Source: Deltaproteobacteria bacterium (GTDB taxonomy: Bacteria; Desulfobacterota; Desulfobulbia; Desulfobulbales; Desulfurivibrionaceae). Taken from it: a stretch of 64,000 nt of DNA. Every line of letters starts with the position of its first letter. The stretch's first letter is position 1. Under the pieces are notes generated by a model. The model was given only the letters and a program-made list of their open reading frames with translations. It had not been told where the DNA came from and searched no databases. Positions 1-7,185 of this stretch are shown here, piece after piece. The DNA is taken from positions 42,392-106,391 of the forward strand of contig JAJZRJ010000003.1 of the NCBI GenBank assembly GCA_021802775.1, in the 5' to 3' direction. Position numbers and translations under genes: made by a program.

Positions 1-813
1 ATGGGGCTTCTGGTGGACTCGTATTGCGAGCAGTTCGTCACGGTCCAGGGCATGAAGCTCTCGGCCCTGGCGGAGATGCTGCTCAAGACGGTGCCCTTTA
101 TCAACCGCAAGCATATCCAGTATCAGGAGAACATCGTCGGCAAACTGAAAGGCAAGAAGCGCTCCGTCGATCAGCCCTTGGTCGGCTACCTGGACACCCC
201 GCAGAAGATATCCCAGATCGAGCCGGGTATGACCGTCTTCGATGTGCTGCGGACCTACGCGGCCAGCCGCGGGCTGATGTTTTTCGCCCAGCCGGACGGC
301 ACATTTATCTTCGGGCGGCCAAAGGCCAAGGGGGAGCCGATGTTTACGCTCACCTGCACGAAGAGCGGGGTCGGCAACAATGTGTTGGGTGGTGAGGAGA
401 TCGATGACATCTCGAAGCGGTACTCGAAGGTGACAGTCATCGGGCAGCAACAGGGCCAGGATGATATGGGTATGGACGCCACCAAGATCACCACCAGCGG
501 GGTGACGGAGGATAAGGGCTTCCCGTTCTATAAACCCTTTGTCTCCACCGATAACAACGATTCGCAGAGTCCGCAGCTTCACGCCAGGTTCCTGATGGAG
601 CAACAGCGCCACCAGGGGTATCAACTGCTCTACCGAGTCCAGGGCCACAGCCAGAACAACAAGAACTGGCGGATCAATGAGCTGTGCAAGGTCCACGATG
701 AGGCACTGGGGATTGACGGCGTCTATCTCATCTACGGCCGCACCTTCGAACGCTCCAAGCAAGACGGCACGTTTACCAGCCTGAAGCTCGGGCCGCCGGG
801 GTTGGTGCAATAA
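1..813 (+). CDS. Mu P (gp44)-like baseplate hub protein, 5' end cut by window
   Basis: The reading frame is open from the first base and gives 270 residues. The family (Mu gpP/gp44, P2 gpD-like hub proteins) usually has well over 300, so the N-terminus is probably outside the window and the ATG at base 1 may be internal. These proteins form the trimeric hub at the base of a contractile tail and connect the tube to the spike. Assignment rests on the general sequence pattern and on the gene order P, gp45, gp46, gp47, gp48 that follows. The stop TAA overlaps the next ATG (TAATG at 811-815), typical of coupled phage tail genes. Confidence 0.7.
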   Translation: MGLLVDSYCEQFVTVQGMKLSALAEMLLKTVPFINRKHIQYQENIVGKLKGKKRSVDQPLVGYLDTPQKISQIEPGMTVFDVLRTYAASRGLMFFAQPDGTFIFGRPKAKGEPMFTLTCTKSGVGNNVLGGEEIDDISKRYSKVTVIGQQQGQDDMGMDATKITTSGVTEDKGFPFYKPFVSTDNNDSQSPQLHARFLMEQQRHQGYQLLYRVQGHSQNNKNWRINELCKVHDEALGIDGVYLIYGRTFERSKQDGTFTSLKLGPPGLVQ

Positions 814-1346
814 TGGTTCGCGTCATTATCAAATCGGTATGGGAAGGGGTCATCAAGCGCTTCAGCGCCACCGGCCGGCCGGGCGAGGAGTTCATCAACC
901 GGGAATACTTCCAGCATTACGGCTACACCTCACGCCCGCTGCCGGGCGCCGAAGGGATCATTATCCGGGACGGCAACCACATCATTATGATCGGCTCCGA
1001 CGATCGCCGGTACCGGGTCGCGATCGAGGAGGGCGAGGTCGCGCTTTATGACGACCAGGGCCAGGTGATCAGGCTGAAGCGCGGCAAGGAGATTCATATA
1101 TATGGATGTGACAAGCTGTTCGCCGCCGTAGCCGTCGAGACCAAGATCACCTGCCCCCTGGTGCGGGTCGTGGCCGCCACGAAAGTGAGGATGGAGACGC
1201 CGCTCCTTGAGGTGACCGGCGAGATCAAGGACCGTTGCGACAGTACCGGCCGGACCATGAGCGAGATGCGCGGCACCTACAACAGCCATACGCATCCGGA
1301 AAACGACAACGGCGGCCCCACTGGGGCGCCGAACCAGGGGATGTGA
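813..1346 (+). CDS. Mu gp45-like baseplate assembly protein / tail spike
   Basis: A 177-residue protein of the Mu gp45 / P2 gpV type, which forms the membrane-piercing spike under the baseplate hub. The middle is beta-strand-rich and repetitive. The C-terminus carries a histidine motif (SHTHPENDNGG) followed by a Pro/Gly tail; HxH motifs near the tip of such spikes bind an iron ion in known structures. The start overlaps the hub gene stop (TAATG) and the stop overlaps the next gene (TGATG at 1344-1348). Position and motif make this one of the firmer phage calls. Confidence 0.82.
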   Translation: MVRVIIKSVWEGVIKRFSATGRPGEEFINREYFQHYGYTSRPLPGAEGIIIRDGNHIIMIGSDDRRYRVAIEEGEVALYDDQGQVIRLKRGKEIHIYGCDKLFAAVAVETKITCPLVRVVAATKVRMETPLLEVTGEIKDRCDSTGRTMSEMRGTYNSHTHPENDNGGPTGAPNQGM

Positions 1347-1729
1347 TGGACTTTGCGATTGCCATACCAGCAGTCAGCTCGACAGGAGCGCCGGAGCCGC
1401 TTGGCCAGATGTCCTTCGACGAGGCGGCCGACATCGGCAACAACATCTATCTCAGCCTGGCGGTGGAGAAAGGCGCCTTCTTCCACAATCCAGCATTCGG
1501 CCTGCGGCGGCGCGGGAGGCTGAAGAATACCGAGACCACGGCCGGCCTGATCCGCCAGGATTACCTGGAAGCGCTGCGATGGCTGGTTGACACCGGCCGC
1601 GCCAAATCTGTGGAGGTCTTTGTGGAGCGCGACCGGACGCAAGACTTGGGCCGCCTGAAGGTGCTGATCGAGGCCGTGCAGGCAGACGGCCGCACGGTGA
1701 CGTTTACGACATTCAAAGAGGTGGTGTGA
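1346..1729 (+). CDS. Mu gp46-like baseplate wedge protein
   Basis: A 127-residue protein of the phage GP46 family, a small baseplate wedge component comparable to gpW/gp25 proteins that starts sheath polymerisation. The C-terminal half, with a DYLEALRWL helix and a strand pattern ending in TVTFTTF, fits the family. The ATG at 1346 overlaps the TGA of the spike gene. A longer reading frame from 1235 exists but would overlap that gene by over 100 bases and adds nothing family-like. The stop overlaps the next start (TGATG at 1727-1731). Confidence 0.75.
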   Translation: MDFAIAIPAVSSTGAPEPLGQMSFDEAADIGNNIYLSLAVEKGAFFHNPAFGLRRRGRLKNTETTAGLIRQDYLEALRWLVDTGRAKSVEVFVERDRTQDLGRLKVLIEAVQADGRTVTFTTFKEVV

Positions 1730-2499
1730 TGGCCTTCGAAAGAACCTTTGACGAGATACTGAACGGCATCCTGGTTGACTTCCGGAACATTTTTCCGGGT
1801 GTCGATGTTTCCCAGGGCAGCCTGGCCTACATGAAGGCAGCCGGCTACTCCTCGGCACTGTGGGGGCTCTACAAATACCAGGAATGGATCAGCCGCCAGG
1901 CGTTTCCGGACACGGCGGAGACCGAAGCCCTGGAACATCATGCCTGGGTGCGCGGGATTGCCCGCACGGCTGGCGAGAGCGATGCCGTCTATCTGGCCCG
2001 GCTGCTGGATTACATCCGGCGGCCGCCGGCTGGGGGCAACAAATACGACTACGAGAAATGGGCCAAAGAGGTGGACGACGTGGCCGGGGCTTATGCCTTC
2101 CCGCTGGCCCAGGGTGGAGAGAGTGTGGACGTGGTGATCGTGGCCAACAAGACCACGACCGGCTCCGAGATACCGAATCAGACCTTGATCGATGCGGTGG
2201 CCGCCTATATCGAGGATGTGCGGCCGGTGGGCGCGAGGTTCGTGAGAGTGTTGGCGCCGACCATCATTAGCCAGGCGGTGACGATGACCGGGGTTGGCGG
2301 CACGATGACGGCGGCGGTGGCGGCTGACATCGAGGCGTACCTCTCCGGCTTCGAGCCGGGGCAGGAGCTGTATCTGCCGCAGTTGATCTCCATTGCCACC
2401 GACAACGGCGCGGCCAACCCGGCGGTTACTGTGCCGGCCGCCACGGTCACGCCCTCCTCCAGCCAAATGCTGCGGCCAGGGGCAATCAATGTCAGTTAG
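1729..2499 (+). CDS. Baseplate J-like protein (Mu gp47)
   Basis: A 256-residue baseplate J / Mu gp47 family protein, a wedge component that links the central hub to the tail-fibre attachment sites. The N-terminal part (FPGVDVSQGSLAYMKAAG) and the later segment in which the two wedge arms are built match the family pattern, though it is shorter than the roughly 350-residue Mu protein. The ATG at 1729 overlaps the preceding TGA; a GTG three bases upstream (1726) is a poorer alternative. Its end overlaps the start of the gp48-like gene by 11 bases. Confidence 0.8.
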   Translation: MAFERTFDEILNGILVDFRNIFPGVDVSQGSLAYMKAAGYSSALWGLYKYQEWISRQAFPDTAETEALEHHAWVRGIARTAGESDAVYLARLLDYIRRPPAGGNKYDYEKWAKEVDDVAGAYAFPLAQGGESVDVVIVANKTTTGSEIPNQTLIDAVAAYIEDVRPVGARFVRVLAPTIISQAVTMTGVGGTMTAAVAADIEAYLSGFEPGQELYLPQLISIATDNGAANPAVTVPAATVTPSSSQMLRPGAINVS

Positions 2500-3049
2500 G
2501 GCCAACATCGATATCCTGCGACTGCTCTTCCCCGTTGAACTCGGTGGGGAGCACAATGCCGACTTGGCGTTGGACGCCAAACACCTGGACACGGCGCAGG
2601 CCAGCGCCGATACCCTGCTCGCGGAGGTCTTCCCAGATACCACCGAACGGTTGCTCGCGAGCTGGGAGCGGGTTCTTGGTTTGACGCCTGGTGCGGATGA
2701 TCCGTTGCAGTTCCGGCGAGAGAAAGTCATGCGGAAGATTCGGGAGAGGGGCGGCCTGTCCATCCCGTATTTCATGACCTTGGCACAAACGCTCGGCTAT
2801 GTGGTCGAGATCGTGGAGCCACTGCCGTTCATGGCCGGATGGGGCGCCGCCGGTGATGAACTGTTTGACGCCACGATCATCTATCAATGGGGCCTGGAGA
2901 TATACAACCAGCCGATTTATGAGTTCCGGGCCGGCGAGTCGGTGGCTGGAGAAATGCTGACTTGGTGGGACTCGCGAACGTACCTTGAGGATCTGTTCCG
3001 GGAGCTGAAGCCCGCCCATACCTTTGTCTACTTCAGCTACATCGAATAG
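2489..3049 (+). CDS. Mu gp48-like tail protein (DUF2313, YmfQ family)
   Basis: A 186-residue protein of the DUF2313/YmfQ family, which in Mu-like phages lies directly after the gp47 gene and completes the baseplate wedge near the fibre attachment point. The visible pattern is 'LLPxEL.. ERLLASWERVLGL' near the N-terminus, then 'RREKVMRKIRERGGLSIPYF' and a C-terminal aromatic-rich segment. I chose ATG 2489, which overlaps the upstream stop; the frame is open further upstream (2393) but within the gp47-like gene. The stop is followed by a strong ribosome site (AGGAGG) for the next gene. Confidence 0.8.
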   Translation: MSVRANIDILRLLFPVELGGEHNADLALDAKHLDTAQASADTLLAEVFPDTTERLLASWERVLGLTPGADDPLQFRREKVMRKIRERGGLSIPYFMTLAQTLGYVVEIVEPLPFMAGWGAAGDELFDATIIYQWGLEIYNQPIYEFRAGESVAGEMLTWWDSRTYLEDLFRELKPAHTFVYFSYIE

Positions 3050-3057
3050 GAGGAACC

Positions 3058-3318
3058 ATGGAGAGAATAGGAACGACAAGTGGGTTGTTCAGTGCCGGCG
3101 AACCGGCCACCAACACCAAGGGCACCGTGGTGACGGCTGCCTGGCTGAATGGCGTGCAGGAGGAGATTGTCAACGTCATCCTCGCCGCCGGTTTGGTTCC
3201 TGACGGTGCCGACCTGGCCCAGCTCACGCAGGCGATTAAACGCTACAAAGACACGGTGACGACCACCAAATACGATCTGCGCGTCGAGAGCGGCGTGCTA
3301 GTACTCAAGGAGGTGTAA
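3058..3318 (+). CDS. Short tail-fibre N-terminal-type protein
   Basis: An 86-residue protein with a strong ribosome site (AGGAGGAACC before the ATG). The central pattern TVVTAAWLNGVQEEIVNVI is the segment commonly found in N-terminal regions of Mu-like phage tail fibres, where the fibre meets the baseplate. Here the protein ends after a short helical stretch, so it is an adaptor-sized module, not a full fibre. Inference: it may connect the baseplate to the variable tip protein encoded two genes later. The family resemblance is from memory and should be taken as tentative. Confidence 0.55.
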   Translation: MERIGTTSGLFSAGEPATNTKGTVVTAAWLNGVQEEIVNVILAAGLVPDGADLAQLTQAIKRYKDTVTTTKYDLRVESGVLVLKEV

Positions 3319-3320
3319 CG

Positions 3321-3656
3321 ATGTACGGATACCCGAAGTTGATCGCCACCCGCCACGACGTCGACGTGCTGATGGGCTATCTCGGGAGCGAGTGGGCGAC
3401 CGAGGAGAACAAGGCCAAGGGGGTGGCGTTTTTCCGCGGTCTTATCGCCAGCGCCCGGGCCTACGTGTTCGACCGGATGCTGGCCGAGGGCGAAGCGGCG
3501 GCCGGGCCGTTGCCCGAGTACATCGTGCTCGTGCAGGAGGATGGCACCCGGCGCCAGGAGCGGCTGGTCGATGATCCGGCCGGCCGCATTTACCGCCTGG
3601 GCTACACCGTGGCCGAGGTCGAGGCGATGATCGCAACTATCGAGGGAGGTGCGTAA
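3321..3656 (+). CDS. Hypothetical phage tail protein upstream of the DGR target
   Basis: A 111-residue acidic protein that I do not recognise. It starts two bases after the preceding stop and its TAA overlaps the ATG of the variable protein (TAATG at 3654-3658), so it is translated within the tail operon. The middle has a helix-rich stretch (KGVAFFRGLIASARAYVFDRM), then short strands and a C-terminal helix. Size and position resemble tail-fibre assembly or chaperone genes. It was considered as the DGR accessory protein Avd, but Avd proteins are basic four-helix bundles, and this one is acidic with extended segments. Confidence 0.5.
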   Translation: MYGYPKLIATRHDVDVLMGYLGSEWATEENKAKGVAFFRGLIASARAYVFDRMLAEGEAAAGPLPEYIVLVQEDGTRRQERLVDDPAGRIYRLGYTVAEVEAMIATIEGGA

Positions 3657-4717
3657 TGGCAGCTGGAGACAAGATCATCGTGCCGGCCATGGCGGCCGGG
3701 TTTGTATCGCTTTTCGGGCAGATCAGCAAAGGGGCGGGCGATACGGTCCACCTGCCCGAGGGCATGGCCAACATCGGTGGCAACGGGTTCGGTTATCTGC
3801 TCGCCCCGGCGGTCAACTGGGACCCGCTGGCGGCCGGCAACAACGACGGCTCGTTTGCCGCGCTCGCCCTGGGCGACAACATCTATATCTACGCCGTCCG
3901 GCAGGCCTCCGGCACGGCGAAGTGGGTCGCCTCCAAAAACTCCACCGTGCCCACCGGCTACGATGCGGCGAGCAGCCGCAAGATCGGAGGGTTCCACGTG
4001 GGACGCTACCGGGGCGTGGCCAACCGCTACAATACCGCGTATGCCCCGGTGACGCAGATTCTCCCCAACTCCTGCTGGGACCTCGCCCACCGTCCGACCT
4101 GCGACCCGACCGGCATGGTGGAGGTGATCCCGGGCAGTCTGTGGGTGGATATCTACCCCAACTCCGAGGGCGCCGGCCTCTGGCCGGAAAATGTTCCGGT
4201 GAGCGTCTACGGCGCCACCATCATCCGGGATACCATTTACAGCCGCTCGGATTTTCACCAGCTCATCAACAACGCCGGCAAGCGGCTGCCCACGGTCGAG
4301 GAGTTCCTCCGCTACGCCGAGGGAGCCCCGGCCGGGCTCGATGGCAGCAACGACCAGGCGTGGTCGATGACCACCAACACCGGCCCTACTACGGCCGGCG
4401 GCGTGGCCAAAGCGGTGAGCCAGTACAACGTGGTCGACGCGGTGGGCAACGTCTGGGATTGGCTCGACAGCCATCATGACATCGGCGACTACAATGGTTC
4501 CGTGACCCCCTACGCCTGGGATGCCGCCGTGGTCAACGTCGGCAAGGATGCCGCCTATCCCCGCGGCAGCGTGGACCACGCGGCGTGGGGGGCGTTCATC
4601 GGCGGGGGCCCTTGGCTCGGCGGCGTGCTCGACGGTGCGCGCTGTCTGTACTCGAGTGCGGTTCCGTGGGATGCGGATGGCCGTGTGGGTCTGCGCGGCG
4701 TCTGTGACTCCCTGTAG
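3656..4717 (+). CDS. DGR variable protein: C-type-lectin / FGE-like phage tail tip (receptor-binding) protein
   Basis: A 353-residue protein whose C-terminal domain has the formylglycine-generating-enzyme / C-type-lectin pattern used by DGR targets: GKRLPTVEEFLRYA, then VVDAVGNVWDWL, and a Gly/Arg-rich end (RVGLRGVCDSL). The first 100 or so residues are likely the tail-attachment part. The last 33 codons (residues 319-351) are the variable repeat; compared with the template, residues W320, L321, G322, Y332, S334, V336, D339, D341 and R343 are changed, six of them from asparagine codons. Known: in Bordetella phage BPP-1 the equivalent Mtd protein binds the host receptor through such residues. 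It overlaps the upstream gene by TAATG and is the last tail gene before the retroelement. Confidence 0.88.
   Translation: MAAGDKIIVPAMAAGFVSLFGQISKGAGDTVHLPEGMANIGGNGFGYLLAPAVNWDPLAAGNNDGSFAALALGDNIYIYAVRQASGTAKWVASKNSTVPTGYDAASSRKIGGFHVGRYRGVANRYNTAYAPVTQILPNSCWDLAHRPTCDPTGMVEVIPGSLWVDIYPNSEGAGLWPENVPVSVYGATIIRDTIYSRSDFHQLINNAGKRLPTVEEFLRYAEGAPAGLDGSNDQAWSMTTNTGPTTAGGVAKAVSQYNVVDAVGNVWDWLDSHHDIGDYNGSVTPYAWDAAVVNVGKDAAYPRGSVDHAAWGAFIGGGPWLGGVLDGARCLYSSAVPWDADGRVGLRGVCDSL
4610..4708 (+). repeat. DGR variable repeat (VR)
   Basis: Ninety-nine bases at the 3' end of the tail protein gene that align without gaps to 4765-4863. There are 12 differences, all at positions where the template has adenine: 4612, 4613, 4617, 4619, 4649, 4656, 4661, 4662, 4670, 4676, 4682 and 4683. 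The last 25 bases (from 4684) are identical to the template; this is the expected initiation-of-mutagenic-homology segment. The match ends one codon before the last two codons of the gene. Confidence 0.95.
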
Positions 4718-4733
4718 CATGAACCCTGATGAG

Positions 4734-4751
4734 GCCCCGCGGCAGCGGGGC
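4734..4751 (+). promoter_or_regulatory. DGR-type hairpin/cruciform after VR, GGCA tetraloop
   Basis: A perfect 7-bp GC-only stem (4734-4740 with 4745-4751) closes a four-base loop GGCA, 25 bases after VR. Known: hairpins of 7-10 bp with GRNA tetraloops just after VR increase target recognition in Bordetella phage BPP-1 and related DGRs; GGCA fits GRNA. A U-run does not follow, so it is a weak candidate for a plain terminator. Confidence 0.75.
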
Positions 4752-4764
4752 TTACTCCTGCTGG

Positions 4765-4863
4765 CCAAGGCACAGCGGCGTGCTCGACGGTGCGCGCTGT
4801 CTGAACTCGAATGCGAATCCGTGGAATGCGAATGGCAATGTGGGTCTGCGCGGCGTCTGTGAC
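4765..4863 (+). repeat. DGR template repeat (TR)
   Basis: The non-coding template copy of VR. It contains 18 adenines, of which 12 are replaced in VR; none of the other 81 positions differs. In the VR reading frame it holds six AAC/AAT codons plus AGG, CAC and AGC, the typical design in which adenine replacement in the first two codon positions can give many amino acids but no stop from AAY. TR starts 47 bases after the target gene stop and precedes the reverse transcriptase on the same strand. Confidence 0.95.
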
Positions 4864-5041
4864 CACCATCATGCGAGAGGGCGGCGATGGTTCGCCGTCA
4901 CCCAGCACCCCACCAGGGGGTCAGCCTGCCCGGCCTGGTCCCGCACAAGCGGGCCGAAGATTTGAAAACGGGCACGCCGCGCGAGTAGCCGAAAGGCGAA
5001 AGCCCGGCGTGGCCACCTCTCATATTAATGATAAGGGAAGC
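4765..5041 (+). ncRNA. Probable DGR template RNA (TR plus 3' spacer)
   Basis: In the BPP-1 system the template RNA extends from TR into a structured spacer of about 140 nt before the reverse transcriptase gene, which primes and positions cDNA synthesis. Here 178 bases (4864-5041) separate TR from the RT start. They hold no plausible gene and contain small inverted segments, for example GGCGATGG-TTCGCCG and a repeated CGAAAGGCGAAAG stretch. The exact RNA ends are inferred. Confidence 0.6.
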
Positions 5042-6076
5042 ATGGGCCAGAAGCACAAGCGACTGATTGAAAAGATTGTCGACTGGGATAACCTCATCGA
5101 GGCCCACCGACTGGCACGCCGTGGCAAGCGCAATCGCGAGGAGGTGATCCTTTTTGAGGCCAGCCTCTGGGAGGAGTTGGGCCGGCTGCAGATGGAGCTG
5201 CTCTGGGGCACCTATCGGCCTGGTGGCTACCGCACCTTCGTGATCCGCGAGCCCAAGCGGCGGGAGATCGCCGCGCTGCCCTACCGCGATCGCGTGGCGC
5301 AGCATGCCATCTGTAACATCTGCGCGCCCATCTGGCACAGCGGCATGATCAATGACACCTACGCCTGCCGCCCCGGCAAGGGCACCCATGCCGCGGCCAA
5401 TCGCTGCCAGCGCTGGCTGCGCGATATGCACAAGAGCGGCCGGCCGGTGTGGCTGCTCAAGATGGACGTGAGCCGCTATTTTCCGAGCATCCGCCATGCC
5501 CTGGCCAAGCAGGTCGTGCGCCGCAAAATTGCCTGCCCGGCCACCCTGCGCCTGCTCGATACGATCATCGACAGCACGGCCGCCTGCGGCGAGACGGACC
5601 CCGTGGGCATCCCGGTGGGCAACCTCACCAGCCAGTGGATCGCCAACCTGGTCGGCAACGAGCTGGACCAATGGGCCAAGCGCGAGCTGCGGCTCAAGCG
5701 TTATATCCGCTACATGGATGATATGGTGGTGCTCTGCTGGAGCAAGGAGGAGGCCCTGGCCGTCCGCGACCGATTCGAGGGCAAGCTCGCCTCCATGGGG
5801 ATGACCTTCAGCAAGACCAGCGTGCTGCCGGCCGGCCGTGGCCTCAACTTTGTGGGCTATCGCATCTGGCACGATCATCGGCTGCTGCGCCGCCAATCCA
5901 TCGTCACCATGAGGCGGCGGCTGAAGGCGCTCCAGGGGCAGTTCCGGGAGGGGCTGATCAGCCTGGACCGGGTCCAGGCCACTGTTTCGTCGTGGGTGGC
6001 ACATGCCGCTCATGCGGATAGCTATCGCCTGCGATCCAAGGTATTGGGCGCCGCTGTTTTCCGGCGAGAGAACTGA
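5042..6076 (+). CDS. DGR reverse transcriptase
   Basis: A 344-residue reverse transcriptase. Visible blocks: finger motifs around residues 68-95, motif A with the first catalytic Asp (KMDVSRYFPSI, about 140-150), the DGR/retron-type motif IPVGNLTSQ (190-198), the catalytic YMDD (224-227) and a thumb region ending near GLNFVGYRIW. The IPxGNxTSQ block is the family hallmark that separates DGR enzymes from group II intron and retroviral types. I chose ATG 5042 after AAGGGAAG; the open frame to 4811 runs back into the template repeat and is not coding. It reverse-transcribes the template with adenine infidelity and supplies cDNA to overwrite VR. No maturase or endonuclease domain is present, as expected. 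Confidence 0.93.
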   Translation: MGQKHKRLIEKIVDWDNLIEAHRLARRGKRNREEVILFEASLWEELGRLQMELLWGTYRPGGYRTFVIREPKRREIAALPYRDRVAQHAICNICAPIWHSGMINDTYACRPGKGTHAAANRCQRWLRDMHKSGRPVWLLKMDVSRYFPSIRHALAKQVVRRKIACPATLRLLDTIIDSTAACGETDPVGIPVGNLTSQWIANLVGNELDQWAKRELRLKRYIRYMDDMVVLCWSKEEALAVRDRFEGKLASMGMTFSKTSVLPAGRGLNFVGYRIWHDHRLLRRQSIVTMRRRLKALQGQFREGLISLDRVQATVSSWVAHAAHADSYRLRSKVLGAAVFRREN

Positions 6077-6083
6077 AGGGCGG

Positions 6084-6299
6084 TTATTTGCTGGGGAAAA
6101 AAAGAGCGGCTAAATCAATGGATCGGGCTGGAGAATGTTGACATTCGCCGTTTCTCGCGAAGCACCGACAGGCAAGGCCCAGCGAGAGGCCACAGGTCGC
6201 GCACTGGGCCTTGCTGCCCATTAGTCCTGTGGTGGGCTGGAGTCCGTCGGGCGAATATGCTGGGTACCGGTGTGTATGGATGGTTTCGCTTTTTTTCAT
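6084..6299 (-). CDS. Small cysteine-containing hypothetical protein
   Basis: A 71-residue open frame on the minus strand, convergent with the reverse transcriptase. A good ribosome site (AAGGAG, eight bases before the ATG) supports real translation. The sequence has a cysteine group (CATCG, ACRC, GEC) that could bind a metal, and a high basic content, but I recognise no family. It is small and its composition could also arise by chance. It is unlike DGR accessory proteins. The DNA upstream of it is much AT-richer than its coding part. Confidence 0.35.
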   Translation of the reverse strand: MKKSETIHTHRYPAYSPDGLQPTTGLMGSKAQCATCGLSLGLACRCFARNGECQHSPARSIDLAALFFPSK

Positions 6300-6525
6300 T
6301 CTTGGTGCTCCTTGTTGCCTTTAGGTGATAAGATGATATTCCTTTTTTTTAAAAGGAACAAGAGGGCACCAAGATTATTTTGATCGCTAAGTGTGGGGTG
6401 GTGTTTTTTTCTGCGTTTACTTGCAAAATTTTCTTATTTTGCGTGCGCGCTTACACCTATAGCGCCCTTTAGCGGAGAAATTTCGTCAAATTTTCAAATC
6501 TCCTCTCAAGGCCACCGGTCTTGTT
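6300..6525. other. AT-rich intergenic stretch inside the prophage end
   Basis: About 225 bases with several A and T runs and no convincing gene. It separates the small minus-strand frame from the end of the higA gene. It may contain the promoter for the minus-strand frame (reading leftwards) but I could not fix -35 and -10 boxes with confidence. The base composition shift fits horizontally acquired DNA. Confidence 0.4.
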
Positions 6526-6876
6526 TCAAGACTCCCCAAGAAGACATTCGTAGGGGATACGCATTCCTTTGTGCAATTTTTTAATCTGCGGCACAGAAAG
6601 ACCGCGTTTCCGGTTCAGCACATCGCTTACTCGACTTTTCGGTCCCAAAAATTCCTGAAGTTTTTTTCGGTCTATCCCCATTTGATCCATTTGGAAAAGA
6701 ATCGCATTTACTGGATCGGACGGGGGAATTGGATAGTGCTTGTTTTCGTATGCCTCGACAAGCACCATTAAAATTTCCAGTTCATCGCCTTCAGGGGTAT
6801 TGGAGGCAGCGCCCCAAAGCTCTTCGATGCGCTCAAGGGCCTCTTGGTAGGCATGTTCATTTTTTAACGGTTTCAT
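6526..6876 (-). CDS. higA: HigA-type antitoxin
   Basis: A 116-residue antitoxin. The C-terminal half is a helix-turn-helix of the XRE type (MGIDRKKLQEFLG ... RVSDVLNRKRGLSVPQI), and the N-terminal half is the acidic helical region seen in this HigA subfamily. It binds and neutralises HigB and represses the shared promoter. The start ATG overlaps the toxin stop by four bases, in the toxin-first order typical of higBA. It lies at the edge of the prophage, where such pairs often sit as stabilisation modules. Confidence 0.85.
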   Translation of the reverse strand: MKPLKNEHAYQEALERIEELWGAASNTPEGDELEILMVLVEAYENKHYPIPPSDPVNAILFQMDQMGIDRKKLQEFLGPKSRVSDVLNRKRGLSVPQIKKLHKGMRIPYECLLGES

Positions 6877-7175
6877 TTCACCACCTCGGTTTCTATTTCA
6901 TCGTATTCCTTGTGGGTTCCTACAAATTTGATGAACATTGCCTGCCTTTGATAATCCATCGCGCAGACTACCCTGTAGCTGTTCCCTTTCACATTGAATA
7001 CGACCCGATTTTCTGCCACGATCGAGGCATGGCTGAATGTATTTTTAACATCTTGTGGAGTTGCCCATTTTTGTTTTTTGCAAAAGTGATACCATTCCGT
7101 CAGAAATGGTTGGGCCTTTTCGTTGCCGGGTTTTTCCCAGTACTTTCTCAATCTGCTTTTGGCAATTATTCGCAT
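6873..7175 (-). CDS. higB: HigB-type mRNA interferase toxin
   Basis: A 100-residue toxin of the HigB family, a ribosome-dependent mRNA endonuclease with the RelE fold. The diagnostic C-terminal pattern is present: NRVVFNVKGNSYRVV, then FIKFVGTHKEYD. I chose the ATG at 7175 because family members start close to this point (MRIIAK) and the promoter lies just upstream; the open frame extends 14 codons further. First gene of the operon, with higA behind it. Confidence 0.87.
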   Translation of the reverse strand: MRIIAKSRLRKYWEKPGNEKAQPFLTEWYHFCKKQKWATPQDVKNTFSHASIVAENRVVFNVKGNSYRVVCAMDYQRQAMFIKFVGTHKEYDEIETEVVK

Positions 7176-7185
7176 CCATGAACCC

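Noticed and set aside
3321..3656. Candidate DGR accessory protein Avd
   Set aside because: The protein is acidic and contains extended segments; Avd is a basic four-helix bundle. It lies within the tail operon before the target gene.
4734..4753. Simple transcription terminator of the tail operon
   Set aside because: The stem is strong but no T-run follows (CTTACTCCTG); position and tetraloop fit the DGR recognition hairpin better.
4811..5041. Upstream extension of the reverse transcriptase frame (77 extra codons)
   Set aside because: It runs back into the template repeat and spacer; the extension is Pro/Gly/Arg-rich without RT-family features, and a ribosome site lies before ATG 5042.
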